From Chlamydiota bacterium (GTDB taxonomy: Bacteria; Chlamydiota; Chlamydiia; Chlamydiales; Parachlamydiaceae), in the NCBI GenBank assembly GCA_013286075.1, contig JABDGJ010000003.1:1-53005 (forward strand): a stretch of DNA of 53,005 bases. Reading direction: 5' to 3'. Within the stretch, counting starts at the first letter, position 1. The number at the start of each line of letters is the position of its first letter. Positions 1 through 7,751 of this stretch are shown here, piece after piece. A model generated the notes under the pieces. The model did no database searches. It was not told the origin of the DNA and was given only the letters and a program-made list of their open reading frames with translations. The translations under genes and the position numbers were made by a program.

Positions 1-1986
1 ATGGCATTGTTGCAATCTGGATTATGCAAACAGGCGTCTTCTTTTATAGATACAGAATTGCATGAGGTGCCCTGGGGAATTACCCTGAAAGGATGCCAAC
101 CTGAACAGGCAGATACTTTAGAAGCAATCATCAGGGAAACATTGGAAAGCATTTGTGAAAAAGGAATTCCAATGCAAATGATCGACAATGCAATTCACCA
201 ATTTGAATTTCACCGGACGGAAATCACAGGCGACCAAGCACCTTTCGGTCTATCTCTCTTTATTCGCTGTGGTTTACTGAAACAGCATGGAGCAGAAGCA
301 GTACAAGGGTTAAAGATTCACTCCTTATTCGATCAATTGAGGAAACATATTCTCCTCGATCCCCTCTATTTTTCTCTTTTGATTAAAAAATATTTACTCA
401 ATAACACTCATTTCGTTCGAATTGTCATGCAACCGGACCCTCAGCTAGGGCAAAAAGAAATACATTGGGAAAAAGAACAATTGCGCAAAATACAAGCTTC
501 TCTTTCCTCAAAAGAACAGCAACACACGGTAAAACAATCACTTGGATTGGAAGAATTCCAAAAGAAACAAGAAAATGAAGATGTCAATATTCTTCCTAAA
601 CTAAGTATCAAAGATATTCCTCTTTCTCCTAAAAATTATCCCCTCACCCAGGAAAAGATCGGCATCTTTACTGCTTTTCATCGCACTATCTTTACCAATG
701 ACATCCTCTATGCAGATCTCATTTTTCAACTACCAGACCTTACTCAAAAAGAATTGGTCTATCTTCGATTATTTACTGTTATTATGACACAATTAGGATC
801 AACAGAACACACGTATCAAGAAATCTTAGAAGCCATTCAAGGGAACACAGGAGGAATAGGGGCAGGTATTAGTTTACATCTACAAGCAGAGAATTCTTCT
901 CTTTTTTTTCCGACCTTCAACCTTCGTGGAAAAGCACTTCGAAGAAAAGGACCTAAGCTATTTTCCCTTCTTTATGAAATTGCCTCTTCGATAGATCTCA
1001 ATGACCCAAAACGGATGAAAGAAATCGTATCTAAACATTTTGTCACTTTAGAAAGCCGGGTGAATCAAAGCGCATTGAGATATGCCATTAATGTCTCCGC
1101 TAGCAAATTAAACGTGGCTTCAAAAGTTGCAAACGATTTGTATGGGTTGCCTTATTATTGGGAAATTCGAGAATTTATGAAAAATTTTGACGAGGAATGG
1201 CCAGAGATCCTACTCAATCTAGAAGCAATCCAGAATAAAATCACCTGTCTAGAAAATCCTCACATCGTCCTTAGTTGCGATGCTGCGAGCTATGAGGAAT
1301 GCAAAGAAAAAGGATTTTATGAATTGGGTAAGATGAAAACAAAGCCGTATGAACAATGGAAGGGAAATTTCTCTGTAGAATCGCTTGTGCCTCAAGGAAG
1401 AGTCATTGCTTCCCCCGTTGCTTTTATGGGGAAAGTATTTCCTACAGTTCCCTATACACATGCAGCTGCCCCGGCTCTTTATCTCGCATCTCATCTTTTT
1501 GACAACCTCACTCTTCATCCCAAGATTCGAGAACAAGGAGGCGCTTATGGGGGAGGGGCTGTCAGTAATCCCCTTTCGGCTAATTTTTATTTTTATTCCT
1601 ATCGAGATCCTCATATCGTTTCGACTTTAGAAGCTTTTGAAGAAGCAGTGGACAATGTTGCACAAGGAAATTTTGATAATGAGCATATTGAAGAAGCTAA
1701 ATTTGAGGTCGCTCAAACTTTAGGTTCTCCAGATTCTCCAGGTAGTCAAGGAGATGTGGCATATGGGTGGTTGGCTGAAGGGCGAACATTGGAAATCCGG
1801 CAGCGATTTCGAAATCAAATGCTTGCCACTTCGCGTGAAGAAGTGATTGAAGCCGTGACGAACATCATCGCCAAACAAATGAGCAAAGGAACAGAAGTCG
1901 TTTTTGCTAGTAAAGAGCAGCTTGACAAAGCAAATCAACAATTGGTTTCAAATGGAAAAAACCCCTTATCCATCGAATATGTCTGA
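1..1986 (+). CDS. PreP-like M16C zinc metalloprotease, C-terminal part (5' end outside window)
   Basis: The reading frame is open from the first base and has 661 residues, whereas presequence-protease-type (PreP/Cym1, M16C) enzymes have about 970. The catalytic HxxEH half therefore lies upstream of the window, and the ATG at base 1 is probably an internal Met. What remains matches the second half of the family: a linker/M16C-associated region, then a C-terminal M16-like domain with the Gly-rich stretch RGGAYGGGA near residue 510 followed by SANFYFYSYRDPH, typical of PreP. The expected role is degradation of peptides in a closed chamber. In C. trachomatis a zinc metalloprotease of this kind lies near sucCD (from memory). 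The last 8 bases overlap the next gene, suggesting co-transcription. The family call is firm; the 5' truncation is inferred from length. Confidence 0.85.
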   Translation: MALLQSGLCKQASSFIDTELHEVPWGITLKGCQPEQADTLEAIIRETLESICEKGIPMQMIDNAIHQFEFHRTEITGDQAPFGLSLFIRCGLLKQHGAEAVQGLKIHSLFDQLRKHILLDPLYFSLLIKKYLLNNTHFVRIVMQPDPQLGQKEIHWEKEQLRKIQASLSSKEQQHTVKQSLGLEEFQKKQENEDVNILPKLSIKDIPLSPKNYPLTQEKIGIFTAFHRTIFTNDILYADLIFQLPDLTQKELVYLRLFTVIMTQLGSTEHTYQEILEAIQGNTGGIGAGISLHLQAENSSLFFPTFNLRGKALRRKGPKLFSLLYEIASSIDLNDPKRMKEIVSKHFVTLESRVNQSALRYAINVSASKLNVASKVANDLYGLPYYWEIREFMKNFDEEWPEILLNLEAIQNKITCLENPHIVLSCDAASYEECKEKGFYELGKMKTKPYEQWKGNFSVESLVPQGRVIASPVAFMGKVFPTVPYTHAAAPALYLASHLFDNLTLHPKIREQGGAYGGGAVSNPLSANFYFYSYRDPHIVSTLEAFEEAVDNVAQGNFDNEHIEEAKFEVAQTLGSPDSPGSQGDVAYGWLAEGRTLEIRQRFRNQMLATSREEVIEAVTNIIAKQMSKGTEVVFASKEQLDKANQQLVSNGKNPLSIEYV

Positions 1987-3358
1987 AAAATCTACTTTAG
2001 CTTCTTGGATAGACCAGCATGAAAGTGAATGGCTGGATGATTTTTTTACTTTTCTTCGCTTTCAAAGCATTAGTTCCGAATCTTCTTTTCACACAGAAGT
2101 TCTACAATGCCACGATTGGCTCGTCAAATACCTTGAAAAAATCGGCTGTACGGTCGAATCTTGGCCTACTACAGGCTATCCAGTGATTTTTGCCTCCCAT
2201 CTCAAAGCAGGCCCAAAAAAACCGACTCTTCTTATTTATCACCACTATGATGTACAACCAGTTGATCCACTTGAACAATGGGTCACACCTCCTTTCCAGC
2301 CATCTATTCGAAATGGAGAGATCTTCGCACGAGGCGCACAAGATAATAAAGGACAGTGTTTTTATGTTTTACAAGCATTGCGAGCGCTCCAAGACATCTA
2401 TGGATCATTTCCCATCAATATTAAATTATGCATTGAAGGAGAAGAAGAGATAGGAAGTGCGGGATTATCCAAGATCTTGCTGCAAAAAAAAGAAGATTTA
2501 GCGGCCGATTGTGTGGCTATTATCGACTTAGGATTGCGAAAAGCAGGAACCCCTTCTCTTACACTCGGCATTCGAGGGATCATTACGCTTGACGTAGAAC
2601 TAACTGGTTCTTCCTTCGATTTGCATTCAGGTGCACATGGAGGGATTGCCTATAATCCCAACCACGCCCTGGTGGAATTGCTTGCAAAGATGCGCAACGA
2701 ACAGGGAAAAATCACTATTCCTGGCTTTTATGACGATGTGATCCCTCTCACAATAGAAGAGAAAACGACTATTTCTTTTGCCTTTGACAAAGAAGAATAC
2801 CGACAGCAGATAGGGGCATCTCCCACAGGCGGAGAACAAGACTATTCTATACTAGAAAGAGCTTGGATTCGACCCACCATCGAAATTAATGGCGTCTATG
2901 GTGGGTATTCTGGAGAGGGATTTAAAACTGTCATACCTGCTAAAGCTCATGCAAAAATATCATGCCGACTTGTCCCTAATCAAAATCCCGACATAATCGG
3001 ACAAATTCTGACTAACTATTTTAAAAAACAGGCTCCTCCCGGCATTGACGTTGCGGTCAAGCTTCATCCAGGAAAAGGAAAAGCAATAAGAGTCGGGACA
3101 CACACATCTTGTACGAAGGCATTTGCAAGGGCTTTTGAAGAAGTATTCCAAAAACCGTGTGAATATATGTACGAAGGCTCTTCCATTCCTATCGCAGCAA
3201 AATTAGGAGAAATTGCAGGAGGGGAAACGATTCTTTTAGGATTGGGGCTCATTACTGATCAGGTTCATGCTCCAAACGAACACTTTGGTCTTGACCGCTT
3301 GAAACAAGGAACGTTGGTCATCGCTCGCGCCATCCAAATCCTCTCAGAAAATAGATAA
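1979..3358 (+). CDS. M20 family metallopeptidase (ArgE/DapE/CPG2-like)
   Basis: About 459 residues. Family metal ligands are visible: HHYDVQP near residue 89, the bridging Asp in ARGAQDNKGQ near 122, EGEEEIGS near 157, and a C-terminal HAPNEHF His. This is the pattern of dinuclear zinc exopeptidases that release amino acids from di- or tripeptides or N-acyl amino acids. The substrate cannot be read from sequence; the overall look is of a cytosolic dipeptidase, with no signal peptide. I place the start at ATG 1979, which overlaps the previous stop by 8 bases. An in-frame ATG at 1952 and a TTG at 1904 are possible, but all upstream Shine-Dalgarno matches are weak. It is coupled to the upstream M16 protease, which fits a peptide-salvage pair (large peptides, then dipeptides); that pairing is inference. 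Confidence 0.85.
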   Translation: MSEKSTLASWIDQHESEWLDDFFTFLRFQSISSESSFHTEVLQCHDWLVKYLEKIGCTVESWPTTGYPVIFASHLKAGPKKPTLLIYHHYDVQPVDPLEQWVTPPFQPSIRNGEIFARGAQDNKGQCFYVLQALRALQDIYGSFPINIKLCIEGEEEIGSAGLSKILLQKKEDLAADCVAIIDLGLRKAGTPSLTLGIRGIITLDVELTGSSFDLHSGAHGGIAYNPNHALVELLAKMRNEQGKITIPGFYDDVIPLTIEEKTTISFAFDKEEYRQQIGASPTGGEQDYSILERAWIRPTIEINGVYGGYSGEGFKTVIPAKAHAKISCRLVPNQNPDIIGQILTNYFKKQAPPGIDVAVKLHPGKGKAIRVGTHTSCTKAFARAFEEVFQKPCEYMYEGSSIPIAAKLGEIAGGETILLGLGLITDQVHAPNEHFGLDRLKQGTLVIARAIQILSENR

Positions 3359-3366
3359 TAGAACAT

Positions 3367-3470
3367 CTTGCATAACCAACAACCCTTGCCCATGCCCGTG
3401 CCCGTGCCCTTGCCCGTGCCCGAAAAAGTAGTAGGGCAAGGGCATGGGCAAGGGTTGTTGGTTATGCAAG
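3367..3470. repeat. Long palindrome made of degenerate CCCNTG hexamers
   Basis: Two perfect 31-bp arms (3367-3397 and 3440-3470) face each other across a loop. The inner part of the arms and the loop are a degenerate hexamer array, with TTGCCC, ATGCCC and GTGCCC units in tandem. The loop carries CCCGAAAAAGTAGT. The same hexamers and a CCCGAAAAAGT core recur at 32771-32960, where they flank a gene fragment. It could fold into a very stable hairpin in RNA and could act as a terminator for the preceding gene, although no T-run follows. Confidence 0.85.
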
Positions 3471-3494
3471 AGCTCTAATCTTGAATAGAGGCTA

Positions 3495-3517
3495 TTAGCA
3501 ATTGACGACACGCCCTA
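3495..3517 (-). repeat. TAGGGCGTGTC-type repeat, supplies a stop codon
   Basis: On the minus strand this reads TAGGGCGTGTCGTCAATTGC and continues CTAA. Its first three bases are the TAG stop codon of the gene at 3515-4660. A diverged copy in opposite orientation lies at 4741-4762, so the gene is framed by an inverted pair. Related copies occur at 12862, 15788, 34673, 34726, 43159 and 50779. Confidence 0.7.
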
Positions 3518-4660
3518 CTCTTCGACTTTCCTTTTTTTCCATTTGGGCGCAATAATAGAGATCATCTTCTCAAATTCTGGGTCATTCATATCATCTTCCC
3601 AAGAAATTTGTGGTTTCCAGTGAGAACTATTCTCATTATTTATCTGATTTTTCTCTTGCATTTTTGGTCTAGCACCTATTGGTTTCACCTTGCATGACTT
3701 ATAATAAATAACGCCCTCTGGTTGACCATCAAGTCTGAACTGTGTGGAATATCCCTGCTTATTTGTGGTGTGTACTATCACTAATACATCTATATCTAAT
3801 TCTTGTCTTACAACGGGCTCCATTTCAGACCACTCTAACCTTTCCGTCTGCGCTTTTATAAGAATCCTGATACCTGTTTTTTCGGAATTGCAATCTTTTA
3901 AGAATTTCCAAGTAATTTTATTGTGAGGTAGACCTTTTCTCTTAAGCCTTTCTATTAATTCTGTCGTAACTATTTCACGAGCATTCTTATTATTATAATT
4001 GTTTGCAAACTCAACTTCTTCAAGGATTTCTATATCCATTGGAATATACGTACTCTCTGATGCAGACTTAGACCCTATAGATGATGATGCTATTGAACTA
4101 GATGATGACAAAGGTGATAGAGACGTGGAATCAGTTTGTGGATTTGGACTATCCAGACTTAGGTGCTCTTCTTTTTCCTCATCATCCCCTATCCAATTGA
4201 AATTCTGCGAATTAAATATTTTTGGGTCCTCTGTTTCAAATATGGATAAGATGTTTTTAAGGCGTTCGCTGTCGGATACTAAAACCTGAGAGCCTGATGA
4301 TTGTGTATGTGGGTCTAGATTCTGATATAAAACTCTTTGCATTCGCAAGTCTAGATCATATAAGAATTTACGCTGGTGATAGCGGTGATATAAAATATAA
4401 ACCCCCGCAATAGTTCCAATCCCTGTGAAAAGACTGCATCCTATCAATATCCCTTTGACAATCATTGCTACTCTGGACACCTCTTCTGTAAAAGAAAAAA
4501 ATGATTCTCCTTTAATTATATATCGGATTCCTCCGGACCAAGAAAACCATCCTTCAAGAAAATTATTTATATATTCCCCACAAGATAGAGGTGATTTATT
4601 CTGAGGTTCCGTAATCGAAACAAGGAAGGGAAAAGAAGGGAAAGAGGCTTCAATAGGCAT
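3515..4660 (-). CDS. Unknown membrane protein with Ser-rich linker and SV40-like basic C-terminus
   Basis: 381 residues; I do not recognise a family. There is no signal peptide, but one long hydrophobic segment lies at about 64-91 (28 residues, either one helix or a short hairpin). An acidic stretch follows (DDEEKEEH near 159), then a Ser-rich linker (about 179-202), then a mixed alpha/beta-looking C-terminal domain (about 205-330). The chain ends APKWKKRKVEE, which resembles the classical SV40 nuclear localisation signal PKKKRKV with one Trp inserted. The stop TAG is the first triplet of a dispersed repeat, and inverted copies of that repeat frame the gene. Upstream DNA (4661-4740) is very AT-rich. 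It may be a lineage-specific secreted or inclusion-membrane protein; that is inference. Start is ATG 4660, with AGGA about 17 bases upstream. Confidence 0.7.
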   Translation of the reverse strand: MPIEASFPSFPFLVSITEPQNKSPLSCGEYINNFLEGWFSWSGGIRYIIKGESFFSFTEEVSRVAMIVKGILIGCSLFTGIGTIAGVYILYHRYHQRKFLYDLDLRMQRVLYQNLDPHTQSSGSQVLVSDSERLKNILSIFETEDPKIFNSQNFNWIGDDEEKEEHLSLDSPNPQTDSTSLSPLSSSSSIASSSIGSKSASESTYIPMDIEILEEVEFANNYNNKNAREIVTTELIERLKRKGLPHNKITWKFLKDCNSEKTGIRILIKAQTERLEWSEMEPVVRQELDIDVLVIVHTTNKQGYSTQFRLDGQPEGVIYYKSCKVKPIGARPKMQEKNQINNENSSHWKPQISWEDDMNDPEFEKMISIIAPKWKKRKVEE

Positions 4661-4740
4661 ATTTTTTATATGAGTATATCTTTCCTATTGTAGTGTAATA
4701 TATTTTTTTTATCTTATTTTAAAATAATTTTTAAATTAAC

Positions 4741-4762
4741 TTAAAAGTGTCGTTAATTGCTA
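4741..4762 (+). repeat. Diverged GTGTCGTTAATTGCTA repeat, right flank of the 3515-4660 gene
   Basis: GTGTCGTTAATTGCTA here differs by one base from GTGTCGTCAATTGCTA read on the minus strand at 3495-3517. The two form an inverted pair around the unknown gene. The outer TAGGGC end is degraded to TTAAAA in this copy. Confidence 0.55.
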
Positions 4763-4767
4763 TTTTA

Positions 4768-5775
4768 TTATTTTTTTAAAATATTTTTGCATATTTTTGC
4801 GGCGGCGTAAGTGAAAATAAAGTCGGCTCCGGCACGTTTAATGGAGAGAAGAGATTCTAGAAAAACGTCTGTGGCATTGAGCCATCCTTTCTGGGCTGCG
4901 GCCATGACCATGGCATATTCGCCACTTACATGATAAGCTGCTAATGGAAGTTCTGTGATTTGTCTTACCTTTGTAAGAACATCTAAATAAGGAAGAGCAG
5001 GTTTGACGAGCAACATATCTGCTCCCTCTTGCTCATCAAGGCGGCATTCTAGCAGTGCTTCCCGCACATTGGCCGGATTCAATTGGTAACTTTTTTTATC
5101 GCCAAAGGAAAGAGTGGAATCTACAGCTTGCCGAAAAGGAGTATAAAATGAGGAAGCATATTTTGCCGCATAAGATAAGATGGCGACATCAGAAAAACCT
5201 TGGCGATCTAGACAAGAACGTATATAACCTACTCGACCATCCATCATATCGCTTGGAGCTACCACGTCGGCCCCCGCTGCCGCAGCAAGAACAGACATTT
5301 CTCCCAATCTAATTAAAGTCTCATCGTTGACAATTTCTCTTTGTTCGTTGACGATTCCATCATGCCCATGATCTGTAAAAGGATCCAACGCAATATCAAC
5401 CATAAGACACATCTCAGGGATTTCTCTTTTGAGGGTTTCTATGGCTCGGTACAATAGATTTCCTTCTCGAATTGCTTCCGATCCTTGTGGGTCTTTTTTT
5501 TCTTGTGAGACAGAGCAAAATAAATCAACCGCTCGCACCCCAAGTGTGTACAGTGCGATCACTTCCTGAATTAACAGATCAACTGAATATCGATACACAT
5601 CGGGCATGCTTTCAATCGTTTGTTTTTGATTATCCCCTTCCACGATAAACAGAGGGGCAACTAATTGATGGGGAAACAGATAGTTTTCTTGTGTAAGACT
5701 TCGAATGGCTGGAGTTTGACGGTTTCTTCGCGGTCTTCGTAACAACGAAATTTTTTCTTCAAGAAAAGCAGTCAT
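4768..5775 (-). CDS. hemB: Delta-aminolevulinic acid dehydratase (porphobilinogen synthase), Mg-type
   Basis: 335 residues, the normal length. HemB condenses two 5-aminolevulinate molecules into porphobilinogen, the second common step of tetrapyrrole synthesis, in the cytosol. The two Schiff-base lysines are visible: K205 (in SYAAKYAS) and K258 (in MLLVKPAL). The active-site metal segment reads DIALDPFTDHGHDG (127-140), in which the three zinc-binding Cys of the E. coli type are replaced by Ala and Asp. This is the Mg-dependent, plant/Pseudomonas-type pattern. Start is ATG 5775. It overlaps the end of tsaB by 17 bases and ends a dgt-tsaB-hemB operon. The 3' side runs into the AT-rich flank of the unknown gene at 3515-4660. 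Confidence 0.97.
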   Translation of the reverse strand: MTAFLEEKISLLRRPRRNRQTPAIRSLTQENYLFPHQLVAPLFIVEGDNQKQTIESMPDVYRYSVDLLIQEVIALYTLGVRAVDLFCSVSQEKKDPQGSEAIREGNLLYRAIETLKREIPEMCLMVDIALDPFTDHGHDGIVNEQREIVNDETLIRLGEMSVLAAAAGADVVAPSDMMDGRVGYIRSCLDRQGFSDVAILSYAAKYASSFYTPFRQAVDSTLSFGDKKSYQLNPANVREALLECRLDEQEGADMLLVKPALPYLDVLTKVRQITELPLAAYHVSGEYAMVMAAAQKGWLNATDVFLESLLSIKRAGADFIFTYAAAKICKNILKK

Positions 5776-6430
5776 ATTTTTCTCTATTTCTTTCGGCTTC
5801 GGTTTTTTTAAGGTACATCAAATCTAGGGTAGAGGGTGGAGTGACCCAGTTTTTTTTTTCATATTCTTCTTCTATCTGGCTGAACAACATCTCAACGCAA
5901 GGGCTTCTCTCCTCCCAAGTCCAGTCCAATTGCAGTGCAAATTTTCTTTGTAGACTTGTTGCAGCAGGGGTCACAATATGTCTTCCCACAAGATATTCAA
6001 AAGACTTTTCCGTTGAGCAAATTTGCGGTCCTTCTTCAAATAGGATTTGATTTTCAAAAGTTCCTCGTTGAAAATAGATGCCTCCCATCCGCGCATCCAC
6101 CACGGAAGCAAAAGGTCCTTTTTGTTGTTGAGGGACAAAACCTGTAAGGCTAGAGACTCGAATAAGAGGCACTTTCCACGTATACGATAATCCTTGTGCG
6201 ATTGCCGCCCCAATACGAATTCCCGTATAAGAACCCGGACCTACTCCTATCCCTATTGCATCGAGTTTTCCATTTTCCATGGTTTGACACGCTTCCTCAA
6301 TCGCAGGCATTATCTGTTTGGATTGATGCAAACCAACGGGCAATTCTTTGCAAAAGAAGACCTTTCCTCGATCTCCACAAGCAATTATTCCTCTTTCCGT
6401 AGAAGTTTCAATGAGTAAAATGCGCGCCAC
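5759..6430 (-). CDS. tsaB: tRNA threonylcarbamoyladenosine biosynthesis protein TsaB
   Basis: About 223 residues. The N-terminus ARILLIETSTERG and the central GIGVGPGSYTGIRIGAA are the signature of TsaB, the ASKHA-fold partner that forms a complex with TsaD and TsaE to make t6A37 on ANN-decoding tRNAs. As in other TsaB proteins, the metal-binding His pair of TsaD is absent. The start is uncertain: GTG 6430 places the family-typical start directly, while TTG 6448 would add six residues and overlap dgt by 13 bases; I prefer GTG 6430. The C-terminus (YLKKTEAERNREKYDCFS) is short and polar. It lies between dgt and hemB with tight spacing, so co-transcription is likely. Confidence 0.92.
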   Translation of the reverse strand: MARILLIETSTERGIIACGDRGKVFFCKELPVGLHQSKQIMPAIEEACQTMENGKLDAIGIGVGPGSYTGIRIGAAIAQGLSYTWKVPLIRVSSLTGFVPQQQKGPFASVVDARMGGIYFQRGTFENQILFEEGPQICSTEKSFEYLVGRHIVTPAATSLQRKFALQLDWTWEERSPCVEMLFSQIEEEYEKKNWVTPPSTLDLMYLKKTEAERNREKYDCFS

Positions 6431-6435
6431 AATTT

Positions 6436-7578
6436 TTATTTCACCCAAATTTTCTGAGGAATAAAAAGATTGTCTAAAGTGCTGATAAAAAACTGATCCG
6501 TCATTCCTGCAATATAATCAACAATCATTTGTACCCGATTTGTATTTGTAAGATACCATTGAGAGCGGCCTGTTAAAAACTCTCTGTGAAGATGGCTTTC
6601 TGTGTAATTTTTTTCCATATCCTTATAGAGCCATTCAAACAAAATCCGAAATCCTTGTTTTATTTTTTGCGATTCCATTTTTAATTTTGGGTGGTGATAA
6701 ATAGATTGAAAATTAAATTCTCGCAATACTTGGAGAGCCTCATAAATCTCAGGAGATAATGCGATATATTCTTTTCCGTAGCTTTGGTGAATAATATTGG
6801 CAGCTAGGGTGCGCAAAATTTCTCGATTTGTTTTGCCAAGAAGAGTCTCTGGTATATCATTGCGATCTATAATTTTTAAACGGATCGCATCTTCGATATC
6901 TCTTCCCACATAGCTCATGGTGTCACAAATTTTCACTAAACATCCTTCAAGAGTCATGGGAGATAGATTTATTTCCACGTGATTTTTTTTCTTTTCCTGT
7001 TCTTGCTTTATTTCTTCGTTTGTTTTTTCAAATTTGGGAATCCATTTGCATCCATTCATCCCCCCATCATGGCAAAGAAAACCATCATAGACAGTGATCC
7101 CCAAATTGAGTGGCTCTATTTCGGAAAATAAACGGACAGATTGCAAAGGATGGCAAAAAGGGCTATTGCCATATGCAATGGATAGTTCTGATAAATATTC
7201 TTCTCCTTCATGCGCAAATGGTACATGACCGACGTCATGTCCAAGAGAAATCGCTTCTACTAAATCGACATTGAGACCAAGAATCTCTGCAATACCTCTC
7301 GCAAAACTACTCACTAATTGGACGTGCAATCCTCGGTGAGAGATATGATCATTTTCAATCAAATAGGCAACTTGCGTTTTATCGACATAACGAGAATAGG
7401 CCTTGGAATGAAGAATTCGATCCACATCCCGTTTGTATGGCATCCTATGATCTTCATCAGGCCCATAAAGTCGAACGTGATTTTTCGAAAAGGACGCTTT
7501 TTCAAATAGCAAAGATTCTTCCCTTTGCTGCGCCAAATGACGATAATGGAAAAGAATTTCGTCTGTTGCAGAACTCAC
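6436..7578 (-). CDS. dgt: Deoxyguanosinetriphosphate triphosphohydrolase-like HD protein
   Basis: 380 residues. HD-superfamily metal ligands are visible: H in SHRGLHVQL (about residue 80) and the HD pair in SLGHDVGHVPFAHEGEEYL, plus a late Asp in KICDTMSYVGRDIEDA. This is the layout of dNTP triphosphohydrolases of the dGTPase type, which hydrolyse dGTP to deoxyguanosine and triphosphate and so shape dNTP pools. The N-terminal RMPYKRDVDRILHSKAYSRYVDKTQV is also characteristic. The start codon is GTG (7578). It is the first gene of the dgt-tsaB-hemB run and is divergent from lon across a 173-bp AT-rich gap holding both promoters. Whether the enzyme prefers dGTP or is a general dNTPase cannot be told. 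Confidence 0.93.
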   Translation of the reverse strand: MSSATDEILFHYRHLAQQREESLLFEKASFSKNHVRLYGPDEDHRMPYKRDVDRILHSKAYSRYVDKTQVAYLIENDHISHRGLHVQLVSSFARGIAEILGLNVDLVEAISLGHDVGHVPFAHEGEEYLSELSIAYGNSPFCHPLQSVRLFSEIEPLNLGITVYDGFLCHDGGMNGCKWIPKFEKTNEEIKQEQEKKKNHVEINLSPMTLEGCLVKICDTMSYVGRDIEDAIRLKIIDRNDIPETLLGKTNREILRTLAANIIHQSYGKEYIALSPEIYEALQVLREFNFQSIYHHPKLKMESQKIKQGFRILFEWLYKDMEKNYTESHLHREFLTGRSQWYLTNTNRVQMIVDYIAGMTDQFFISTLDNLFIPQKIWVK

Positions 7579-7751
7579 TTTGCACTCATGTAAAAATTAT
7601 TTTTAAAACCTAATTATACATGAGAGTATCGATTAAATGTAGGATAAAAAATTTATTCATATTGAAAAAAATTTATTTCTAAGACTCCCGATTGAATAAT
7701 TTATATAAAAGGGGTACACTCGTACCATTCTATTAGAAGGGAGTAGCTGGA

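Noticed and set aside
1..1986. A complete 661-residue protease starting at base 1
   Set aside because: The M16 catalytic motif is missing and the length is two thirds of the family's; the window edge cuts the gene.
3367..3470. CRISPR-like short repeats
   Set aside because: Units are contiguous degenerate hexamers with no spacers, arranged as a palindrome; no cas genes are present.
7700..7740. Possible heat-shock CIRCE operator before lon
   Set aside because: Only a short GGTAC-ACTC-GTACC inverted repeat is seen; it does not match the CIRCE consensus.
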